Assembly (NCBI RefSeq): GCF_021462415.1
Contig: NZ_JAKEDS010000004.1
Span: forward strand, 62,001-126,000
From: Rhodohalobacter sp. 614A
GTDB lineage: Bacteria > Bacteroidota > Rhodothermia > Balneolales > Balneolaceae
Direction: 5' to 3'
Length of the DNA: 64,000 bases
The notes below the pieces were generated by a model, which had not been told where the DNA came from, searched no databases, and worked only from the letters and a program-made list of their open reading frames with translations. Positions within the stretch are counted from its first letter, which is position 1; each line of letters starts with the position of its first letter. The position numbers and the translations under genes are program-made. Positions 1 to 7,196 of the stretch are shown here, piece after piece.

Positions 1-446
1 TGGGAGCATGCAAACGCCAGGGCCGTTCCCCACTGACCCGCGCCGGTTTCCGTCGTAATACTTTTTACCCCTTCTTTCTTGTTGTAGTACGCCTGGGGAA
101 CTGCGGTATTTGGCTTATGTGATCCACTCGGACTCACACCTTCATATTTGTAGTAAATTTTTGCTGGCGTATCCAGCATCTTTTCCAAACCCGTGGCGCG
201 ATACATCGGCGTTGGCCGCCAGATCTTGTAGATCTCCCGAACCTCATCCGGAATTTCAATGTACTGCTCTGTGGAGACTTCCTGCTCGATCAATCCCATC
301 GGAAAAATCGGGCTCAGGTCATCCGGTCCGGCCGGCTGGCGTGTTTTTGGATTCAGCGGCGGCAGAGGTTTATTGGGCATATCCGCCACAATGTTGTACC
401 ATTTTGTGGGGATATCCGATTCGTTGAGCATGATTTTTCGGTTCAT
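1..446 (-). CDS. trpB2: Tryptophan synthase beta chain, TrpB2 (TrpB-like) type, 5' part only
   Basis: The first 148 codons of a gene that runs off the left edge. I translated the minus strand from the ATG at 446, which has an AAGGA-type ribosome site just upstream. The N-terminus ([12 protein letters not shown]), the segment [17 protein letters not shown] and the PLP-lysine motif SGSHKPNTA (Lys ~111) match the TrpB2 class, which is longer than ordinary TrpB and often not linked to trpA. TrpB enzymes join indole and serine to make tryptophan with pyridoxal phosphate, in the cytoplasm. No trp gene lies nearby on the visible side. The C-terminal two thirds are outside the window, so intactness cannot be judged. 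Confidence 0.9.
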   Translation of the reverse strand, partial: MNRKIMLNESDIPTKWYNIVADMPNKPLPPLNPKTRQPAGPDDLSPIFPMGLIEQEVSTEQYIEIPDEVREIYKIWRPTPMYRATGLEKMLDTPAKIYYKYEGVSPSGSHKPNTAVPQAYYNKKEGVKSITTETGAGQWGTALAFACS

Positions 447-537
447 AGGTCCTTCAAGTTTTTGATGAGATTGATATTCATAAGGATAGAATAGTAAAAT
501 AAAAAGGACAGCGATATAAACAACAGGTAAGAATAAT

Positions 538-617
538 GAATATCGAACAAGGAATGACAAATTTTGAAGTTTAAAATACTTCTACATTCTAACTTCGTTG
601 TTCAGTATTCGATATTC
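538..617. repeat. Long imperfect hairpin behind the DUF3127 gene
   Basis: The perfect arms GAATATCGAA (538-547) and TTCGATATTC (608-617) continue inward as an imperfect stem (GAACAA../..TTGTTC, TTTTGAAGT/ACTTCTA..) to a small TTAAAA loop near 573-580. The right arm overlaps the stop codon of the minus-strand DUF3127 gene, so in RNA it would fold directly at its 3' end. It may act as a terminator or RNA-stability element, although there is no clean U-tract. Related AT-rich words (GAATAATGA, CAATATTCGTTATTC) recur near 1050-1090 and 2560-2600, suggesting a local family of such elements. Confidence 0.5.
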
Positions 618-975
618 AAAACGGCACATCGTCTTCATCATAGTCGATCTCTTGGTTTCCTTCCATGGTCATACCCGGAGCACTTGGCGGGGCGTTCACT
701 TCTCCAGAGCCCTGTTCCACTTTCCATGCTTTAACATCCGTGTACCAGTTTCCCTTGTATTCCCGGCTTTGGATGTCGATGTAAACGGTCACTTCCAGAT
801 CTTCTTCCACTGCCTGCTTATCGATGTTATCGCCCCACTGGGTGATGCATACTTTCTTGGGAAACTTGCCCTTTGTTTCGAGGATAAAATCCCGCTTCCG
901 CCAGGGACCGTTTTTACTTTCTCCTGATTGTTCATCTAAAACTTTAAATACCCGACCGCTTAGTTTGAGATCCAT
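616..975 (-). CDS. DUF3127 protein with an SSB-like acidic tail
   Basis: This 119-residue protein matches the DUF3127 family common in Bacteroidota (MDLKLSGRVFKVLDEQSG.., WRKRDFILETKGKFPKKVC, then VYIDIQSREYKGNWYTDVKAWKVE). The pattern of short beta strands is that expected of an OB-fold. After a glycine/proline-rich linker (about 90-108) the protein ends in DYDEDDVPF. This closely resembles the acidic C-terminal tip of single-stranded DNA-binding protein (..DDDIPF), which recruits repair and replication partners. A nucleic-acid role is therefore likely but unproven. The gene stands alone, with the TrpB2 gene about 170 bp further downstream on the same strand. Confidence 0.85.
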   Translation of the reverse strand: MDLKLSGRVFKVLDEQSGESKNGPWRKRDFILETKGKFPKKVCITQWGDNIDKQAVEEDLEVTVYIDIQSREYKGNWYTDVKAWKVEQGSGEVNAPPSAPGMTMEGNQEIDYDEDDVPF

Positions 976-1092
976 TTTGAACTGTCATTATTTTGGTTTG
1001 ATTGATTACCTGAAGATATGAAATGATTTAGTGAATGTTGATTCGGGAATGATGATTGACAAATGTTGAATAATGAGTGTTGAATTTTGAAT

Positions 1093-1128
1093 GGTCATTG
1101 TGAGGAAGTTTTACGACCGCGTCAATCT
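1093..1128. repeat. Partial copy of the interspersed repeat
   Basis: A short, diverged unit (CATTGTGAGGAAG..ACGACCG..CAATCT) matches the central block of the two long copies at 1191-1387 and 2234-2420. It has the same CATTGCGAGG..GGCAATC architecture, in which the two ends can pair as ATTGC/GCAAT. It is non-coding. Confidence 0.6.
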
Positions 1129-1190
1129 ACTGCTTGCGAACAAAATTGAATACTCTTAATGGGATTAAACTTTATCTAATTTCTTGCTTT

Positions 1191-1387
1191 GAGATTGCTT
1201 CGCGTTGTTCGCAATGACCACTGCTCGGTCCATTGCGAGGGAGTATTTATACGACCGCGGCAATCCCCAGACGGAGTCCATGACGACGCGGCAATATACG
1301 ATCTCTCGACACTATTGATTCGTAAAATAGCGGATTGAAGCGTTATCACGTTTTGCTGTGGGATTGCGTTACTTCGTTCGTAATGAC
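1191..1387. repeat. Interspersed repeat, long copy A
   Basis: A ~195 bp non-coding unit made of three palindromic blocks: GATTGC..GCAATGAC, then CATTGCGAGG..CGGCAATCC, then GGGATTGCG..AATGACA. Between the last two sits a non-palindromic stretch (AGACGGAGTCCATGACGACG..). The same unit recurs almost base for base at 2234-2420 in the same orientation. The two copies bracket the PIN toxin/antitoxin genes. An open frame through this copy translates to a CHYERSNAI-type peptide that I treat as spurious. The whole gap 976-1416 holds only this copy and the partial copy at 1093-1128. Confidence 0.85.
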
Positions 1388-1416
1388 ATGAACCTCGGAT
1401 ACTCTCTTTGATTCTT

Positions 1417-1839
1417 TTAAATAACTTCTTCAATACATGTTTTAGGGGAGACAATTTTAACCCTTTTATCTTTTGATTTAAAATCTCCTTGATTTCGGGT
1501 AACAAGGTAGTCGCAGTCATTTTCTAACGCACAATAATATTGCAAAGCATCTTCCAAATCCCGCCACCCGGCCTCAATTGCTTGTCTTACTACTTTATCA
1601 TCAATCGTTCCGATCTCAATATGAGAGCAAAGTAAGCGAAGCAGTTCTGTTGTTTTCTTTGCTCCCATGGAGGGTCTCATCACATAGAAAAGAGTGTCAA
1701 AGGACAGCCCGGAAATCATTAGGATGATTTTACCTTTTTCAGCCTCTTCAAAAATTCTCCCGGAATACTCTACGAATGGCTTTCGATCCATTAAAACATC
1801 CAGGCAAACATTCACGTCAGCTAATACCCTAATCGCCAT
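1417..1839 (-). CDS. PIN-domain ribonuclease toxin (VapC-like)
   Basis: This 140-residue protein has a PIN fold of the PIN_3 type. Acidic residues expected to bind Mg2+ are visible: Asp8 and Asp14 in the first strand and helix (VLADVNVCLDVL), Asp94/Glu96/Asp97 in DLEDALQYY, and Asp110 before YLVTRN (the usual [ST]-[RN]-[ND] end motif). PIN toxins cut RNA and are held inactive by the antitoxin encoded just upstream. The reading frame overlaps the antitoxin gene by 11 bp, the usual sign of translational coupling. The pair is bracketed by copies of an interspersed repeat, which suggests it arrived or can move as a unit. Activity is inferred from motifs only. Confidence 0.88.
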   Translation of the reverse strand: MAIRVLADVNVCLDVLMDRKPFVEYSGRIFEEAEKGKIILMISGLSFDTLFYVMRPSMGAKKTTELLRLLCSHIEIGTIDDKVVRQAIEAGWRDLEDALQYYCALENDCDYLVTRNQGDFKSKDKRVKIVSPKTCIEEVI

Positions 1840-2089
1840 ACTTTTTCAGAATCTCTTTCTCTTTGATCTTTTTGATATCGTTCTCTTTTAGCTCATCAGA
1901 AATTGGAATACTGCCCAGCATTTTAGCAGTCCAGGAACCTTCCTTCGGCTTCCATTTTGTGTCTTCTGATGTTTTTTCTGCCAGATATTGCTCTACTATT
2001 TCTGAAACGCTCGTCCCCTCCCGTTTTGCCAATCGCTTGGCACGGTTCGATATAGACTCTTCAATTGTGAGTGTTAGCTTTTTCTTCAT
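1829..2089 (-). CDS. Antitoxin of the PIN toxin (DUF6364-like, RHH-type N-terminus)
   Basis: An 86-residue basic protein starting MKKKLTLTIEESISNRAKRLAKREGTSVSEIVEQYL. A short beta strand followed by two helices is the ribbon-helix-helix DNA-binding pattern of DUF6364-type antitoxins. The C-terminal half (WKPKEGSWTAKMLGSIPISDELKENDIKKIKEKEIL) is the part that would wrap around and block the PIN active site. It is encoded first in the operon and overlaps the toxin start. Twenty bases upstream lies a pair of CACGTG palindromes that it most likely binds to repress its own operon. Confidence 0.85.
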   Translation of the reverse strand: MKKKLTLTIEESISNRAKRLAKREGTSVSEIVEQYLAEKTSEDTKWKPKEGSWTAKMLGSIPISDELKENDIKKIKEKEILKKYGD

Positions 2090-2105
2090 AGTTTGAATAT
2101 TAAGT

Positions 2106-2134
2106 ACACGTGCAATATAAATTATAACACGTGT
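2106..2134 (-). promoter_or_regulatory. Promoter/operator of the toxin-antitoxin operon
   Basis: Two CACGTG palindromes (2107-2112 and 2128-2133; the outer one extends to AACACGTGTT, 2126-2135) lie 21 bp apart, two turns of the helix, so two antitoxin dimers could sit on one face. Between them, on the minus strand, is TATAAT (2121-2126), a good -10 box that bound protein would cover. The spacing to the antitoxin start codon is about 30 bp. No matching -35 box is obvious. Confidence 0.6.
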
Positions 2135-2233
2135 TTATACCAATAATATTGTTCAACACCAATTTTCAAATCTGTTCTTTGACTCCTGGGAGATAGTAAG
2201 AAACAGACAAGCGGTATGAGATTGCTTCACTAT

Positions 2234-2420
2234 GAGATTGCTTCACTCCGTTCGCAATGACCACTGCCCGGTCCATTGCGAGGGAGTATTTACGACCGTG
2301 GCAATCCCCAGACGGAGTCCATGACGACGCGGCAATATACGATCTCTCGACATTATTGATTGGTAAGAAGCGTTATCACGGTTTTTGCTGTGGGATTGCG
2401 TTACTTCGTTCACAATGACA
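2234..2420. repeat. Interspersed repeat, long copy B
   Basis: A near-identical direct copy of the unit at 1191-1387, starting GAGATTGCTTCACTCCGTTC and ending GTTCACAATGACA. It is preceded by a 16-17 bp local duplication (ATGAGATTGCTTCACT, 2217-2248). Differences from copy A are a handful of substitutions and small gaps. The gap 2135-2597 contains this copy, two partial copies and no gene. Confidence 0.85.
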
Positions 2421-2428
2421 ACCGATCA

Positions 2429-2467
2429 GTCCATTGCGAGGGAGTATTTATACGACCGTGGCAATCT
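2429..2467. repeat. Partial copy of the interspersed repeat
   Basis: This repeats the central block (GTCCATTGCGAGGGAG..TACGACCG.GGCAATCT) immediately after long copy B, so the array here is head-to-tail. Confidence 0.75.
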
Positions 2468-2531
2468 ATTATCTTGTACAATCTATAGATAACTGAAATG
2501 AGAAATGAACAGTTAAGATGTTCCTTCTATG

Positions 2532-2558
2532 TGAATGCTTCACGTTGTTCGCAATGAC
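2532..2558. repeat. Partial copy of the interspersed repeat (first block)
   Basis: Contains only the leading palindromic block (GAATGCTTCACGTTGTTCGC plus AATGAC), equivalent to the first 25 bases of copy A. It lies 40 bp from the end of the ABC-F gene. Confidence 0.6.
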
Positions 2559-2597
2559 TTCAATATTCCTAATTCCTTGATCAATATTCGTTATTCC

Positions 2598-4496
2598 TCA
2601 CCCCTCTTTCTCCGCCAGCTCCAGCCAACGTACTGTTTTTTCATCCACTTCGTCTTTTAATTTCATGTATTTTCCAGACAGCTCTTCCCTTTTTTTATAG
2701 TCGATTCCGGGTTGATTCATCTCCTCTTCCAACGCCTCAACTTCTTCCTCAAGTTGAGCTACCTCTTTTTCCAGTTTCTTGAACTCTTTTCGCTCAGCAA
2801 ACGTCAGTTTATTGGATGTGTTGGATTGCCTGTTTTGATAACTGGTTGTCTTCTTTTCACTCTTCTGAGCCTGAATCTGTCGTTTTCTTTCTGCTTCTTC
2901 CTCTGCTTTCAATTCGCGATACTCACTATATGTACCGTGATGGTCCCGAATCATACCTCTACCTTCAAACGCAAAGTAATGATCTACCAGTTTATCCATA
3001 AAAAACCGGTCGTGAGATACAACGATCAGGCAACCTCCAAAATTCAAAAGAAAGTCTTCCAATATTTGAAGAGTATCCAGATCAAGGTCATTGGTTGGCT
3101 CATCCAGAATCAGGAAGTTAGGATTTTTGATAAGCGTCATCATCAACCCAAGCCGGCGTTTTTCACCACCGCTCAGCTTTTCAACGGGCGTGTATTGCAT
3201 CTCCGGGGTAAACAAAAAGTGCTCTAAAAATTGAGAGGCAGAAATTTGGCTTCCATCAGATAATTCAATGACCAAGGCGACCTCCTTCAAAACATCAATC
3301 ACGCGCATCGTCTCATCAACTTCAATTCCTTTCTGCTGAAAATGCCCGAAAACAATGGTTTCTCCGGAATCTACTTGTCCGGAATCGGCTTGCAATTCAC
3401 CCGTCAGAATTTTTAAAAATGTACTTTTCCCGACCCCGTTCTTCCCGATAATGCCGATCCGTTCTCCCCGTTTGAATGAGTAACTGAAATTGTTCAGAAT
3501 CACTGTTTCATCAAACCGCTTGGAAATATTTTCAAGCTCCAAAATCTTCTTACCCATTCGCTCCATGCCGGCTTCCAGCTGAAGTTCAGACTCCTCCGTT
3601 TTACCCTTCACTTTATCCTTTACATCGTAAAAAGACTGAATCCGGGATTTGGATTTTGACGTTCTCGCTTTGGGGCCGCGTCGCATCCATTCCAACTCTT
3701 TTTTAAAAAGTTGTTCAGCTTTGTGCATCTCGGTCTGGCGAACCGCCTCTCTCTCCGCCCGTTTTTCGAGATAATATTGATAATTTCCCCTATGGTGATA
3801 AAGTTTTCCGTAATCGATTTCGAGGATATGGTCACAAACACGATCCAGAAAATAGCGGTCGTGAGTAACCATGAGTAAGGTGATTTTTGCCTGAATCAAA
3901 TAGCTCTCCAGCCATTCAATCATATCCAAGTCCAAATGGTTGGTCGGCTCATCAAGAATTAAAAAATCAGGATTGTCGATCAGCACAAAAGCCAAAGCAA
4001 CCCGTTTGCGTTCACCACCGGAAAGCGTTGAAATGGATTGGTCTAAATCGTTGATCTTCAGAATTCCAAGGATCTGCTCCATCCGCTGCTCATAATCCCA
4101 GGCATCTGCCGCTTCCATTGCAGCCGTCGCTTTTTCGAACGCTTTTTGAGTTTGGGGATTAAAATCTTCGGCTTGTGCGTGAGCAGCCCGTTCATACTCT
4201 TGAACAATCCTCACAAGTTCCGAATCTCCTTTTGAAATATATTCTTGAATTGTGAGTGCGTCATCAAGCTCGGGTTCCTGCGCCAAATATCCAACACGGA
4301 TACCATTTTGGGTCATTACTTCGCCGGAATCAGCCGGTTCTTTGCCGGCCAGAATTTTTAGTAAGGTAGATTTTCCCGTTCCATTCGGCGCAACAAGTGC
4401 CGTCTTGTCTCCATCTGAAATTCCAAATGTGAGATTTTCGAAAAGAAGATTGACACCAAAACTTTTTGAAAGATTTTCTACAGAGAGGATTGTCAT
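2598..4496 (-). CDS. uup: ABC-F family ATPase, Uup type
   Basis: A soluble protein of 632 residues with two ABC ATPase domains and no membrane segment. Domain 1 has Walker A APNGTGKS (~37-44), signature LSGGERKRVALA and Walker B FLILDEPTNHLD. Domain 2 has GKNGVGKS, LSGGEKRRLGLM and FLILDEPTNDLD. The linker between them carries the ABC-F basic region (RRGPKARTSKSKSR). After residue ~540 there is a lysine/glutamate-rich coiled coil (KEFKKLEKEVAQLEEEVEALEEEM), which is the mark of Uup within the ABC-F group. Such proteins act on the ribosome or on branched DNA intermediates, not in transport. The gene is monocistronic, with interspersed repeats downstream and a divergent Fic gene upstream. Confidence 0.92.
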   Translation of the reverse strand: MTILSVENLSKSFGVNLLFENLTFGISDGDKTALVAPNGTGKSTLLKILAGKEPADSGEVMTQNGIRVGYLAQEPELDDALTIQEYISKGDSELVRIVQEYERAAHAQAEDFNPQTQKAFEKATAAMEAADAWDYEQRMEQILGILKINDLDQSISTLSGGERKRVALAFVLIDNPDFLILDEPTNHLDLDMIEWLESYLIQAKITLLMVTHDRYFLDRVCDHILEIDYGKLYHHRGNYQYYLEKRAEREAVRQTEMHKAEQLFKKELEWMRRGPKARTSKSKSRIQSFYDVKDKVKGKTEESELQLEAGMERMGKKILELENISKRFDETVILNNFSYSFKRGERIGIIGKNGVGKSTFLKILTGELQADSGQVDSGETIVFGHFQQKGIEVDETMRVIDVLKEVALVIELSDGSQISASQFLEHFLFTPEMQYTPVEKLSGGEKRRLGLMMTLIKNPNFLILDEPTNDLDLDTLQILEDFLLNFGGCLIVVSHDRFFMDKLVDHYFAFEGRGMIRDHHGTYSEYRELKAEEEAERKRQIQAQKSEKKTTSYQNRQSNTSNKLTFAERKEFKKLEKEVAQLEEEVEALEEEMNQPGIDYKKREELSGKYMKLKDEVDEKTVRWLELAEKEG

Positions 4497-4604
4497 AGAT
4501 GAACCAAATATTCAATTAGGCAGTGAATATAGAAAGTTTTTCATATGAATAACGAATAGAGAATATGAGGTTTTCTGTAATATGAAAATCCTCAAGACAT
4601 AAAG

Positions 4605-4696
4605 AGACATGTCTAAAGCATAAACATATATTTTATTTATGTCGATAAAATTGATATATTTCGACACATATTTCCAATATATCGAGATCATCGACA
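4605..4696 (+). promoter_or_regulatory. Palindrome-rich leader of the Fic gene
   Basis: Contains the perfect palindrome AGACATGTCT (4605-4614), an inverted pair TGTCGA (4640-4645) and TCGACA (4661-4666), and a third TCGACA (4691-4696) running into the ATG. The two TCGACA boxes are 30 bp apart. The region separates the divergent ABC-F and Fic genes. Because the Fic protein ends in a winged-helix-like domain, these boxes are candidates for self-repression. Confidence 0.45.
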
Positions 4697-5784
4697 TGTC
4701 TTATCATCCTGAAAAACCCTATAACCTGCTGTCTCCCCTTCCGCCGGAAGTGGAATTGGAATCCCCTGCTGTTTTGAAAGCCGCCATTGCTGCAAACAGG
4801 ACATTGGCTGAACTGAAAGGGAAATCAGAAAGCTTACCCAATCCTTCTATACTGGTAAATTCAATTGTATTGCAGGAAGCAAAGGCGAGTTCGGAAATCG
4901 AAAATGTAGTCACCACAAACGACAAACTTTTTACAGCCCTTTCTGCCAATGACAGCACCGTTGATCCGCAAACCAAAGAGGTTCTTCGCTATCGGCAGGC
5001 ATTATGGAAGGGAATTCATTATTTGGAAAATCATTCTCTCAATACAGATTTGTTCATTGAATTAATGCAAATCATTAAAGAGACAGATGCCGGAATCCGG
5101 TCGGAACCGGGTACGGTGATTGCCAATCCAAATACACGGAAAATCATCTATTGGCCGCCAGAGGGCGGGGCGTTGATTCGCAATCTTCTTGTCAATTTAG
5201 AAGCGTACATTTATGAGAAAGACGACACGGATCCACTTATTAAAATGGCTGTGATTCATTACCAGTTTGAAGCGATTCACCCGTTTGATGTCGGTAACGG
5301 GCGAACCGGTCGACTCCTGAATATTCTCTACCTGATAAAAATGAACCTGCTTCATCATCCTACTCTTTACCTCAGTGAAGCAATCATTCGCCAAAAATCT
5401 GAATATTACAGGCGGCTCCGGGCGGTAACCGAAGAGGCCGACTGGGAATCGTGGATTCTTTTTATTCTGGAGGCTGTAAAGGAAACGTCCGACCAGACAA
5501 TGAAACGTATTAATCAAATTCTCACTCTTCTGAATGAAACGGTTGAGTCGGCTAAAAATCAACTACCTGACCGGGTTTACTCCAAGGAACTGATTGAACT
5601 TCTTTTCGAGCAACCCTATTGTAAAGTAAAATTTCTTGTTGACCGGGGAATTGCCAAACGCCAGACCGCAGCAGATTATTTGCGTGAACTTGAAAATATT
5701 GGAATCTTGAAAAGCAAACAGGTCGGCCGCGAAAACCTGTTTCTGAACACCCGGCTTTACGAACTTTTGACGCACACGGAATAA
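4696..5784 (+). CDS. Fic family protein with C-terminal winged helix
   Basis: The start is set at the ATG giving MSYHPEKPYNLLSPLPP, the usual N-terminus of this Fic_N/Fic/HTH family; an earlier in-frame ATG at 4639 would translate the palindromic leader. The 362-residue protein contains the inhibitory helix motif SSEIEN at ~65-70 ((S/T)xxxE(N/G), class II auto-inhibition) and the full catalytic loop HPFDVGNGRTGR at ~195-206. These are the residues needed for AMP transfer from ATP to a target hydroxyl. The last ~80 residues (ELIELLFEQPYCKVKFLVDRGIAKRQTAADYLRELE..) look like a winged helix that can bind DNA. The protein target is unknown. Confidence 0.92.
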   Translation: MSYHPEKPYNLLSPLPPEVELESPAVLKAAIAANRTLAELKGKSESLPNPSILVNSIVLQEAKASSEIENVVTTNDKLFTALSANDSTVDPQTKEVLRYRQALWKGIHYLENHSLNTDLFIELMQIIKETDAGIRSEPGTVIANPNTRKIIYWPPEGGALIRNLLVNLEAYIYEKDDTDPLIKMAVIHYQFEAIHPFDVGNGRTGRLLNILYLIKMNLLHHPTLYLSEAIIRQKSEYYRRLRAVTEEADWESWILFILEAVKETSDQTMKRINQILTLLNETVESAKNQLPDRVYSKELIELLFEQPYCKVKFLVDRGIAKRQTAADYLRELENIGILKSKQVGRENLFLNTRLYELLTHTE

Positions 5785-5820
5785 GGATTTTATCGGTAAC
5801 TGGAGAAAATAAAATTATAA

Positions 5821-6201
5821 TCAAAGTCTTCTTTTCTGCACCAGAACGGAGAGTTCAATCATATTCAAAACATTCTCCAGATCGTAATAAATATCATCTT
5901 CCCAAAACCGAACCAGTTTTATGCCGGAAATTTTGAAATATTTTTGTCTGATCATTTCATTTTCCGCAAGCGAATCCATGGGCTCAGAAGAAGCATTGAG
6001 CTCAATTCCCAGGCGTAGTTTGCTGGAATAAAAATCGAGCACGTATTGATCCACCTTTTTAAGTTGATCAAAATCGAATCCGTGCATTTTACTTTCCTTC
6101 AAATGTTGCCAAAGAATGCCCTGCGAATCAGACCGGTTACGTTCAGGATTTGTTTTCGTTCTATCAAACTCAGGGTGATATAAAATCGTCGATGGATTCA
6201 T
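5821..6201 (-). CDS. DUF559-type (Vsr-like endonuclease fold) protein
   Basis: About 126 residues from the ATG at 6201; the longer frame would begin with a TTG. The pattern VDQYVLDFYSSKLRLGIELN..., then a conserved R (MIRQKYFKISGIKLVRFWEDDI) fits DUF559, a group sharing the fold of Vsr mismatch endonuclease (LDFY..LGIELN carries the D..E metal site). Most DUF559 proteins have ELDG or EVDG at the second site; here it is ELNASSEP, so activity is uncertain. It lies tail to tail with the Fic gene, 36 bp apart, with no sign of a shared operon. Biological role not known. Confidence 0.7.
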   Translation of the reverse strand: MNPSTILYHPEFDRTKTNPERNRSDSQGILWQHLKESKMHGFDFDQLKKVDQYVLDFYSSKLRLGIELNASSEPMDSLAENEMIRQKYFKISGIKLVRFWEDDIYYDLENVLNMIELSVLVQKRRL

Positions 6202-6288
6202 AGTAACTGTATGAACCAAAAACTGCGAATCCCTTACAATTTTTTAAAAAATATTCGCATCAGGAATTAACATCGAGAAAATATTTTT

Positions 6289-6987
6289 TCAGAATGGCAG
6301 TGTATACCCCAGCATCAATGTGATATTCTGGTTGTAGACATCATCGTTCTCTCCATTTTCAATTAACCGCGAAAGCCCGCGATAGTATCGTGCGTCGAGA
6401 GTTAAGGTTCCCAAAAGAGGAATTTGAAAATCGATGCCGGAAACCAGTACATATCCCCTGTCAGATTCTTTGAATGCCGTCTCAAGATCTGAAAAATTTT
6501 CATCGGCGCAATCCTGTATTTCCTGTTCGGTGGTAGTGCCTGTAAATGAAATACTGCAATCCAGCCGAAAACCAAATACCGGTCCGCCCGCAATGTAAGG
6601 ATGAACTACCTTGGTGCTGAGAAATGGCAGTCTTACCTTGGCTAATACCGGAATTTCCACATAGGCCAGGTTGAATTCCAGTTCGTAATCAGGGTCTAAA
6701 TCGTAGTTATTTGGATCCGGATTTTGGATCTCCCATAGCTGTTCAGTAAACCGAGTACCTTTCTCAGCATAATAAATTTCCGGGACCAGGGAAACCGGGC
6801 CAATATTTATGATTGAAAATGAAAGGCCGGCATGTAGCCCCATCAAGTCTTTTGTTTCCGACACATCTTCTCCTACAAAAGTTGAGAGATTAATTCCTCC
6901 ACGCAATCCAATTTGAGAATACGCAGCCGGACTCATCCCAATTAAAATCAGCAGGTTTAACAATAGAACAACGAACGACTTTTTCAT
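6289..6987 (-). CDS. Outer-membrane beta-barrel protein (PorT-like)
   Basis: I chose the second methionine (MKKSFVVLLLNLLILIGMSPAAYSQ), which begins a clean signal peptide cut after the SQ pair; a start 24 bp earlier is possible. The mature ~205 residues open with IGLRGGINLSTFVGEDV, the typical first strand of PorT/OMP_b-brl_2 barrels of Bacteroidota, and alternate hydrophobic strands and short turns to an aromatic C-terminus (NQNITLMLGYTLPF). Two cysteines (CSISF..IQDC) could pair outside the cell. Role: a small outer-membrane barrel, function unassigned. It stands alone, with its own upstream region. Confidence 0.75.
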   Translation of the reverse strand: MKKSFVVLLLNLLILIGMSPAAYSQIGLRGGINLSTFVGEDVSETKDLMGLHAGLSFSIINIGPVSLVPEIYYAEKGTRFTEQLWEIQNPDPNNYDLDPDYELEFNLAYVEIPVLAKVRLPFLSTKVVHPYIAGGPVFGFRLDCSISFTGTTTEQEIQDCADENFSDLETAFKESDRGYVLVSGIDFQIPLLGTLTLDARYYRGLSRLIENGENDDVYNQNITLMLGYTLPF

Positions 6988-7137
6988 AATACTTGATGAT
7001 TTTATACCCATTTACATATGTATGCGTAAAAACCATCTGCATTTGGCCATTTAAATCAGAATAGAGGAAAGGGCCAAAACAAATTAAGTAGCAGTTAAAA
7101 AATCTGCCCGACAAAGGAAAGCGGGTTCATGGCAGAA

Positions 7138-7173
7138 ATAAAAAAGGGTTGCCATTTCTTCAATGACAACCCT
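7138..7173 (-). terminator. Rho-independent terminator of the OmpA gene
   Basis: On the minus strand, AGGGTTGTCATT - GAAG - AAATGGCAACCCT forms a 12-13 bp stem with a tetraloop, followed directly by TTTTTTATTT. It lies 24 bp after the OmpA stop codon. Confidence 0.9.
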
Positions 7174-7196
7174 GAAATTTTTCGATTGATTATTTT

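Noticed and set aside
110-427. Open frame on the plus strand at the left edge
   Set aside because: It is antisense to the TrpB2 gene, whose minus-strand translation is strongly conserved and explains the DNA.
598-927. 109-codon plus-strand frame
   Set aside because: Shadow of the DUF3127 gene on the other strand; low-complexity, no family pattern.
1176-1520. 114-codon frame over copy A of the repeat
   Set aside because: Its middle (CHYERSNAI..) is a translation of the interspersed repeat and its start lies inside the PIN gene in another frame.
2712-3227. 171-codon plus-strand frame opposite the ABC-F gene
   Set aside because: Lies fully within the conserved minus-strand ABC-F reading frame; no domain.
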